A program made the translations under genes and the position numbers. Shown piece by piece: positions 6,303 through 10,135 of a DNA stretch of 10,135 nt. The notes beneath the pieces are model-generated. The model saw nothing but the letters and a program-made list of their open reading frames with translations. It ran no database searches and was not told where the DNA came from. Numbering within the stretch: position 1 is the stretch's first letter; each line of letters opens with the position of its first letter. This DNA is from Beijerinckiaceae bacterium (GTDB taxonomy: Bacteria; Pseudomonadota; Alphaproteobacteria; Rhizobiales; Beijerinckiaceae): assembly GCA_947380915.1 (NCBI GenBank), contig CANCSY010000096.1, positions 1 through 10,135 on the forward strand. Reading direction: 5' to 3'.

Positions 6303-7490
6303 TTACTGGCCGGAGCGCAGCAGGTTCAACAGCTTTGTTCCCGGACGACCGTCGCGGGTCATGCCCGCCTTGGTCTGCATGTCGGCGATGGCCTGACGGG
6401 TCTTCTCGCCGATGGCGCCATCGGCGGGGCCAATGTCATAGCCGCGCTTCGTCAGCAATGTCTGCAATTCGCGCCGCTCCGCCCGGGTCAGGCCGGGATC
6501 ATCGGTCGGCCAGGGGGTGACGAAGGGGCCGCCGCCACGCAGACGGTCCGACAGATGCGCGATGGCCAGCGCATAGGAAACCGAAGCGTTATAGGCGAAG
6601 AGCGCATCGAAATTGTTGGTGACGAGAAAGGCGGGGCCGCCACCTTCCGCAGGTTGGATGAGGCCCGCCGTTCCCGAGCCCAGCGGCTTGCCATCCACCC
6701 GCTTGACCCCCCGGCCCGCCCAATAGGTCATGGACTGTTTGGCCTTGCGCCCGGTGGGACCGGAATAATCCTTGGGAACGGTGACCTCGAAACCCCAGAC
6801 CTGTGCCGGATCCCAGCCGGAGCTGCGCAGGTAATTGGCGGTGGAGCCCAGCGCATCGGGGATCGAGCCAACCACATCGCGCCGCCCGTCGCCGTCATGG
6901 TCCACGGCGAAGCGCAGGAAGGTGGAGGGCATGAACTGGGTATGGCCAAAGGCCCCCGCCCAGGAGCCCACCAGCGCAGAAGCCGGCACGTCGCCGCTCT
7001 GGATGATCTTCAGGGTGGCGAAGAATTCGGTGCGGAAATAGGCCTGTCTGCGGCCCTCGCAAGAAAGGGTCGCGAGCGATTGCACCAGCGGCCGCTTGCC
7101 GATGCCGCGCCCGAAGTCGGACTCCACGCCCCAGACCGCCACGATGGTGGCCCGATCAACGCCATAGAGCTTTTCCGCCGAAGCGAGGGGGGTCGCATAA
7201 TCGCGCAGCCGCGCGCGCCCGTCCCTGATGCGGTCCTCATCGACGAGGCCCGCCAGATAGTCCCAGATCGGCGTGGTGAATTCCGGCTGATTGTCGAGAA
7301 AGCTCGCGGCGTCATTGGGGGCGAGGCCGAGCGTGGCGGCGTCGAAGGCGGCGGCGGAAACGCCAGCCGCAAGGGCTTCGCCTCTGACGGAGGCCACGCA
7401 GCTCTTGAAATCGGCCAAGGCTGGCGCAGCGAGGCTCAAAAGCCCCAGAAGAGCCAGAAAGCTGGTCGTGGATTTGGAGATTGCGCGCAT
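6303..7490 (-). CDS. Lytic murein transglycosylase (MltB-type) with peptidoglycan-binding domain
   Basis: This enzyme cleaves the MurNAc-GlcNAc bond of peptidoglycan to leave 1,6-anhydro-MurNAc ends. From the ATG at 7490 it has 395 residues: a signal peptide ending PALA (about 1-26), the MltB-type (SLT_2) catalytic domain at about 27-325, and a peptidoglycan-binding domain-1 repeat at the C-terminus (about 332-392, with LQTLLTKRGYDIGPADGAIG). The catalytic Glu is E123 in VWGVESDFG. GAFGHTQFMPSTFLRFAVD and DALGSTANYLRSSGW are classic family motifs. No lipobox is seen, so it is probably soluble in the periplasm, unlike Escherichia coli MltB. An open frame adds eight residues upstream, but the chosen ATG starts a cleaner signal peptide. 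It lies 56 bp downstream of leuD on the same strand; co-transcription is possible but functionally unrelated. Confidence 0.94.
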   Translation of the reverse strand: MRAISKSTTSFLALLGLLSLAAPALADFKSCVASVRGEALAAGVSAAAFDAATLGLAPNDAASFLDNQPEFTTPIWDYLAGLVDEDRIRDGRARLRDYATPLASAEKLYGVDRATIVAVWGVESDFGRGIGKRPLVQSLATLSCEGRRQAYFRTEFFATLKIIQSGDVPASALVGSWAGAFGHTQFMPSTFLRFAVDHDGDGRRDVVGSIPDALGSTANYLRSSGWDPAQVWGFEVTVPKDYSGPTGRKAKQSMTYWAGRGVKRVDGKPLGSGTAGLIQPAEGGGPAFLVTNNFDALFAYNASVSYALAIAHLSDRLRGGGPFVTPWPTDDPGLTRAERRELQTLLTKRGYDIGPADGAIGEKTRQAIADMQTKAGMTRDGRPGTKLLNLLRSGQ

Positions 7491-7546
7491 GGGACCAGTG
7501 TAGCAGAGCCCCATGCGCGACTGAAAGCGTCAGCGAAACCGCAGGC

Positions 7547-8152
7547 TCAGGCCCAGGGGCGGGACTTCGCGAGATTGCCCTCGTAGGAGCCGATGCCCGC
7601 ATCCTTCTGCATGGTGATGCCGATATCGTCCAATCCATTGATCATGCAATGTTTTCTGAAGGCGTCGATGTCGAATTTCACCACGCCGCCATCGGGACCC
7701 TGGATCTCCTGGGCCTCCAGATCGATGGTCATGGTGGCGTTGGCGCCGCGCTCGGCGTCCGCCATCAACTTGTCGAGATCTTCCCGTGACACGCGGATCG
7801 GCAGCACGCCGTTCTGGAAGCAGTTGTTGAAGAAGATGTCGGCGAAGCTGGTGGAGATGACGCAGCGCACGCCGAAATCAAGCAGCGCCCAGGGGGCGTG
7901 CTCGCGCGAGGAGCCGCAACCGAAATTGTCTTCCGCCACAATGATCTTGGCGTTGCGATAGGCGGGCTGGTTGAGCACGAACTCCGGGTTTTCCGATCCA
8001 TCCTCATTGAAGCGCAGTTCCGAAAACAGGCCCGAGCCAAGGCCCGTGCGCTTGATGGTCTTCAGATATTGCTTGGGGATGATCATGTCGGTGTCGATGT
8101 TGCGGATCTTCATGGGAGCCGCAACGCCCGTGAGCTTCGTGAACTTGTCCAT
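7547..8152 (-). CDS. leuD: 3-Isopropylmalate dehydratase small subunit
   Basis: LeuD pairs with LeuC to interconvert 2-isopropylmalate and 3-isopropylmalate, the second step of leucine synthesis in the cytoplasm. The product has 201 residues, the usual length. It shows the swivel-domain signature [20 protein letters not shown] (residues 18-37), the loop [20 protein letters not shown] (75-94) and [18 protein letters not shown] (103-120). These separate it from aconitase-type swivel domains, which are much larger. The ATG at 8152 has AAGAGG eight bases upstream; that site lies within one arm of an inverted repeat (see the leader feature). The end of leuC is visible at the far side of the window, about 1.8 kb upstream on the same strand, with four unrelated genes between, so the two subunits are not directly co-transcribed. 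The gene is divergent from a MarR regulator across 129 bp. Confidence 0.97.
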   Translation of the reverse strand: MDKFTKLTGVAAPMKIRNIDTDMIIPKQYLKTIKRTGLGSGLFSELRFNEDGSENPEFVLNQPAYRNAKIIVAEDNFGCGSSREHAPWALLDFGVRCVISTSFADIFFNNCFQNGVLPIRVSREDLDKLMADAERGANATMTIDLEAQEIQGPDGGVVKFDIDAFRKHCMINGLDDIGITMQKDAGIGSYEGNLAKSRPWA

Positions 8153-8158
8153 CAGTCA

Positions 8159-8213
8159 TGCCTCTTGCGCTGGCGATTTTTTGCGTTGACGCCTTCTAGC
8201 AAGACAAGAGGCA
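8159..8213 (-). promoter_or_regulatory. Inverted repeat in leuD leader covering its ribosome binding site
   Basis: The perfect 9-bp arms TGCCTCTTG (8159-8167) and CAAGAGGCA (8205-8213) flank an inner GGCG/CGCC pair (8172-8175 and 8190-8193). In the leuD transcript the arm next to the gene contains AAGAGG, the likely ribosome binding site, eight bases before the ATG. Folding would therefore hide the site. The repeat is seen directly; the regulatory role is inferred, and the 37-base gap between the outer arms makes the structure only moderately stable. No leader peptide with leucine codons was recognised. Confidence 0.35.
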
Positions 8214-8224
8214 GGATGAAAGGC

Positions 8225-8243
8225 CGCAAGTGCGGGGCTTGCG
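8225..8243. promoter_or_regulatory. Candidate operator palindrome between leuD and marR
   Basis: CGCAAG (8225-8230) and CTTGCG (8238-8243) form perfect 6-bp half-sites around a 7-base centre, a size and spacing typical of MarR-family dimer operators. It lies 38 bp upstream of the MarR ATG in a divergent intergenic region, where autoregulation is common. A shorter overlapping palindrome, CCGCA/TGCGG (8224-8235), is also present. This is a pattern-based prediction. The rest of the 8153-8281 gap has no confident promoter. Confidence 0.35.
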
Positions 8244-8281
8244 TTACTTCTCGTTAACCATGGCGCAGCTAGCTTGGTCTG

Positions 8282-8839
8282 ATGAGCACCCCGGACAGCG
8301 CGCCCCTTCGCATCGCCGCCCTGATCGAAAGGATCGGGCGCTTCGCCCGCGCTCGCGAGGCCGCGACCCTGGCGCCCGCCCAATGGGAGGCCCTGCGCTT
8401 CATCGCCCGGGCCAACAGTTTCTCCCGTCAACCAACCGCCGTCGCGGCCTGGCTCGCCACCACCAAGGGCACCGCGTCGCAAACCCTGATGGCGCTGGAG
8501 CGCAAGGGGCTGATCCGCAAGGCCCGCCATCCCCGCGACGGGCGCGTGACCCGGCTCGAGGCGACGCAGGCCGGACTGACGCTTCTCGAAGGCGACCCCA
8601 TGCAGGGGCTCGTGGCCGCCATCGCCCGCCTGCCGCCCCTCTATGCGGCGGCCCTTTCCCAGAGCCTCGCCCATATCGCGGGCGATCTGGCGCCGGAGGG
8701 GGCGAGGCCGGTCTTCGCGGGCTGCGCGGGCTGCCGCCATCTGGAAGCGAAAGGCGAGGCGAGGCGCTGCCGCAATTTCGCTGCGGATCTTTCGGGCGAA
8801 GAGGCCCTGCTCGCCTGCGTGGCCCATAGCCCGGACTGA
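8282..8839 (+). CDS. MarR-family transcriptional regulator with cysteine-rich C-terminus
   Basis: The product has 185 residues. Residues about 10-130 form a MarR winged helix: helix LAPAQWEALRFIARA (30-44), recognition helix region TTKGTASQTLMALERKGLIR (60-79) and wing HPRDGRVTRLEAT (83-95) with the family Asp-x-Arg. It therefore probably binds palindromic DNA as a dimer. After the dimerisation helices there is an extra tail with Cys148, Cys151, His153, Cys163, Cys179 and His182 (GCAGCRHLE...RRC...LLACVAH). Such a tail is not part of the basic MarR fold and suggests metal binding or thiol sensing; this is inferred. The ATG at 8282 lacks a clear ribosome binding site, but no better start fits the domain. 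It is divergent from leuD and convergent with the metallopeptidase gene, whose stop lies 1 bp away. The ligand and regulon are unknown. Confidence 0.9.
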   Translation: MSTPDSAPLRIAALIERIGRFARAREAATLAPAQWEALRFIARANSFSRQPTAVAAWLATTKGTASQTLMALERKGLIRKARHPRDGRVTRLEATQAGLTLLEGDPMQGLVAAIARLPPLYAAALSQSLAHIAGDLAPEGARPVFAGCAGCRHLEAKGEARRCRNFAADLSGEEALLACVAHSPD

Positions 8840-8840
8840 A

Positions 8841-9269
8841 TCACTCCGCCTCCCGCTCGATCTCCTCCATGTCCTCATCCGACAGGCCGAAGTGATGGCC
8901 GATCTCGTGCACGAGCACATGGGTGATCACATGGCCGAGCGTCTCCTCATGCTCGGCCCAGTAGTCGAGGATGGGGCGACGGTAGAGCCAGATCATGTTG
9001 GGAAATTCCCCCGTCTCCATCACCGCGCCGCGATGGGCGAGGCCCCGGCCCCGGAACAGGCCCAGCAGATCGAATTCGCTCTCGGCCTCCATCTCCTCGA
9101 GCACCTCCTCATCGGGAAAATCCTCGACCCGGATCACCACGCCCTCGCACAGGATGCGGAACGAATCCGGCAGGGCCGCAAAGGCCTCGTCCGCAATCAC
9201 CTCCATCTGGGCGAGGGTGGGGGCATAGAGGCCGCGCAGAGGCGCGGTATCGGTTGGATCGGGGGGCAT
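8841..9269 (-). CDS. Minimal zinc metallopeptidase family protein (HExxH, DUF1025-like)
   Basis: This is a small single-domain protein of 142 residues from the chosen start. Near the C-terminus it carries HVLVHEIGHHFGLSDEDMEE, matching HExxHxxGxxD: two zinc-binding histidines, the catalytic Glu and a likely Asp third ligand. This is the signature of the small zincin-like metallopeptidase family (formerly DUF1025). Other family features are the acidic region FPDEEVLEEMEAESEFDLLG and the strand EFPNMIWLYRRPILDYW. It has no signal peptide, so it should be cytoplasmic; substrates are unknown. Start choice: GGAG (9279-9282 on the minus strand) lies nine bases before the ATG at 9269 but directly abuts an in-frame ATG at 9278, so 9269 is preferred; 9278 would add three residues. 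A small membrane-protein gene lies 73 bp upstream on the same strand and may share its transcript. Confidence 0.9.
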   Translation of the reverse strand: MPPDPTDTAPLRGLYAPTLAQMEVIADEAFAALPDSFRILCEGVVIRVEDFPDEEVLEEMEAESEFDLLGLFRGRGLAHRGAVMETGEFPNMIWLYRRPILDYWAEHEETLGHVITHVLVHEIGHHFGLSDEDMEEIEREAE

Positions 9270-9342
9270 GGCGCTCATCTCCGAATGATCATGCTCCAGC
9301 TTATGCCGGGAGGACCCTTGCGCGCGAGATGGGAATGCGCGT

Positions 9343-9474
9343 TCAAAATAACCAGTGCGTGAAGAGATTGATCAGGAGGGCGCCAGCCGCAAGCCAGCCC
9401 AGCGCCCGCCCGATGCGGCGGCCCCAGATCTGGGCGGGATCATTCTCTTCGGGCGGGGGCTGCTGGTCGGTCAT
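9343..9474 (-). CDS. Small single-pass membrane protein (43 residues), function unknown
   Basis: A short reading frame begins at an ATG with AGGA about six bases upstream. Residues 1-15 are polar and proline/acid-rich (MTDQQPPPEENDPAQ), residues 16-23 are basic (IWGRRIGR), and residues 24-43 form one hydrophobic helix that ends the protein (ALGWLAAGALLINLFTHWLF). The basic patch before the helix predicts a cytoplasmic N-terminus. This clear polar-basic-hydrophobic order and a plausible ribosome binding site argue that it is real; a longer open frame upstream of this ATG looks like non-coding translation. I do not recognise a family. It lies upstream of the metallopeptidase gene on the same strand and is divergent from a small secreted protein gene; the 108-bp gap between them (9475-9582) holds no promoter I would trust. 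Confidence 0.6.
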   Translation of the reverse strand: MTDQQPPPEENDPAQIWGRRIGRALGWLAAGALLINLFTHWLF

Positions 9475-9582
9475 GGCCAATCCTATCGCGTCCTTCAAAA
9501 AGCGGAACTGTTCTGTCCCAGCCCCGTTGACGAGGGCCACAATGGTCTGGCGCAGATCAAGCGCGGCGCAACGGAGAGACTG

Positions 9583-9807
9583 ATGAAAACCCTGATGATG
9601 GGCGCGCTCGCCGCCCCGTTTTTCTGCCTCACCCTGAGCCTCGCCGCCCCCGCCGCCAGCGCTGCGCCCCTTCGCGCGGAGGCTGCGCGCATTGATGCTG
9701 GGGGGCCTTCGACGCTGGTGCGCCACATGGATCGCGGGCGCCATCATGGCTGGGATCGCGGCCGCCACCGGGGCTGGCGTCACGGGCGCGGCCACCATCC
9801 CCGCTAA
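9583..9807 (+). CDS. Small secreted His/Arg/Gly-rich protein (74 residues)
   Basis: The ATG at 9583 has a good ribosome binding site (GGAGA, five bases upstream). Residues 1-28 form a signal peptide (MKTLMMGALAAPFFCLTLSL then ending near ASAAP), so the mature protein is about 46 residues and exported. Its tail (about 48-74) is built of imperfect repeats DRGRHHGW, DRGRHRGW and RHGRGHHPR, very rich in His, Arg, Gly and Trp. Small exported proteins of this composition are frequent in Hyphomicrobiales, but I know of no assigned function; the histidines suggest metal binding and the arginines contact with anionic envelope polymers, both inference. The stop is followed after three bases by a strong terminator hairpin, supporting a discrete transcript. 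An in-frame open stretch extends upstream to 9355 but has no signal-like or domain-like content. Confidence 0.72.
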   Translation: MKTLMMGALAAPFFCLTLSLAAPAASAAPLRAEAARIDAGGPSTLVRHMDRGRHHGWDRGRHRGWRHGRGHHPR

Positions 9808-9810
9808 ACA

Positions 9811-9839
9811 AAAAGGCCAGCGCGAAGCTGGCCTTTTTT
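9811..9839. terminator. Bidirectional intrinsic terminator
   Basis: A perfect 7-bp GC-rich stem GGCCAGC (9815-9821) / GCTGGCC (9827-9833) closes a GCGAA loop and is followed by TTTTTT (9834-9839). A-residues before the stem (9810-9814) give a T run on the other strand too. It therefore suits both the small secreted protein gene ending at 9807 (plus) and leuC ending at 9935 (minus). It is the clearest terminator in the window. Confidence 0.88.
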
Positions 9840-9855
9840 CAATGACTTACCGCAC

Positions 9856-9924
9856 TTTTGCTGCGCAGCATGAAAGCGGTTTTGCTGCGGAATTGCTGCG
9901 CAGCAAAAGCCGCAGCAATTCCGC
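9856..9924. repeat. Palindrome cluster downstream of leuC (three TGCTGCG, three CGCAGCA)
   Basis: TGCTGCG occurs at 9859, 9883 and 9894 and its reverse complement CGCAGCA at 9864, 9899 and 9911. They build several overlapping structures: a 12-bp palindrome at 9859-9870, a 14-bp palindrome TTGCTGCGCAGCAA at 9893-9906, and a perfect 14-bp inverted repeat GCGGAATTGCTGCG (9887-9900) / CGCAGCAATTCCGC (9911-9924) around a 10-base loop. A further pairing between TTTTGCTGC (9880-9888) and GCAGCAAAA (9900-9908) competes with it. The cluster sits in the leuC 3' untranslated region, before the terminator. A REP-like extragenic element or an RNA structure are possible; its identity is not established. 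Confidence 0.65.
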
Positions 9925-9934
9925 GCTGGCGGCT

Positions 9935-10135
9935 TCAGGAGAAACTGCGGATATCCACGAACTTGCCCGCGATCGCCGCCGCCGCCGCCATGGCGGGAGA
10001 GACGAGATGGGTGCGTCCACGGAAGCCCTGACGGCCCTCGAAGTTGCGGTTCGAGGTGGAGGCGCAGCGCTCGCCGGGCTCCAGCTTGTCCGGGTTCATG
10101 GCCAGGCACATGGAGCAGCCGGGCTCGCGCCATTC
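9935..10135 (-). CDS. leuC: 3-Isopropylmalate dehydratase large subunit, C-terminal end (gene runs off the window)
   Basis: Only the last 66 residues are present; the family is about 470 residues long. The visible part begins [20 protein letters not shown], where the two cysteines of CSMC are two of the three ligands of the catalytic [4Fe-4S] cluster. It continues with [20 protein letters not shown] and [20 protein letters not shown] and ends DIRSFS before TGA. With LeuD it forms the isomerase of leucine synthesis. There is no start codon inside the window, so the start cannot be judged. The gene is followed by the palindrome cluster and then a bidirectional terminator about 95 bp after its stop, which indicates that its transcript normally ends before the downstream small genes and leuD. 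Confidence 0.96.
   Translation of the reverse strand, partial: EWREPGCSMCLAMNPDKLEPGERCASTSNRNFEGRQGFRGRTHLVSPAMAAAAAIAGKFVDIRSFS

Noticed and set aside
6555..7586. 343-codon plus-strand frame opposite the lytic transglycosylase gene
   Set aside because: The opposite strand encodes a complete MltB-type enzyme with the catalytic Glu; this frame has no recognisable content.

Overview
The window looks like a high-GC alphaproteobacterial chromosome, most probably order Hyphomicrobiales (Rhizobiales). This rests on family make-up: an IalB-family periplasmic protein next to acetyl-CoA synthetase, LeuC and LeuD encoded separately, a DUF1223 thioredoxin-like protein, a LemA-TPM-TPM cluster and a small HExxH metallopeptidase. 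No transposase, phage gene, tRNA, rRNA or CRISPR array is visible, and composition looks uniform. I read it as a mostly ordinary core or near-core region, not an island.

Layout. 1-1385 (minus): the first 205 codons of acetyl-CoA synthetase (acs) behind a strong ribosome binding site and a candidate promoter, preceded by an IalB-family gene. 1548-5454 (plus): an ECF sigma factor without a neighbouring anti-sigma gene; an L,D-transpeptidase with a second, degenerate copy of its fold; then a LemA lipoprotein and two TPM-domain proteins in a tight operon. 5442-7490 (minus): a DUF1223 protein and an MltB-type lytic transglycosylase with a peptidoglycan-binding tail. 7547-8152 (minus): leuD. 8282-8839 (plus): a MarR regulator with a cysteine-rich tail, divergent from leuD. 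8841-9474 (minus): a minimal zinc metallopeptidase and a 43-residue single-pass membrane protein. 9583-9807 (plus): a small secreted His/Arg/Gly-rich protein ending at a bidirectional terminator. 9935-10135 (minus): the C-terminal end of leuC.

Two themes run through the window. One is the cell envelope: most products between 780 and 7490 are exported or membrane-associated, and two act on peptidoglycan (L,D-transpeptidase, lytic transglycosylase). The ECF sigma factor beside them could be their regulator, but this is only a hypothesis. The other is central metabolism: acetate activation (acs) and leucine synthesis (leuC and leuD, the two subunits of isopropylmalate isomerase, split by about 1.8 kb and four other genes).

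The less explained items are a 70-bp palindrome cluster downstream of leuC with three copies of a heptamer in each orientation, a possible hairpin over the leuD ribosome binding site, the MarR cysteine tail, the pseudo-domain in the L,D-transpeptidase, and two small proteins. I found no convincing new multi-gene defence or mobile system.
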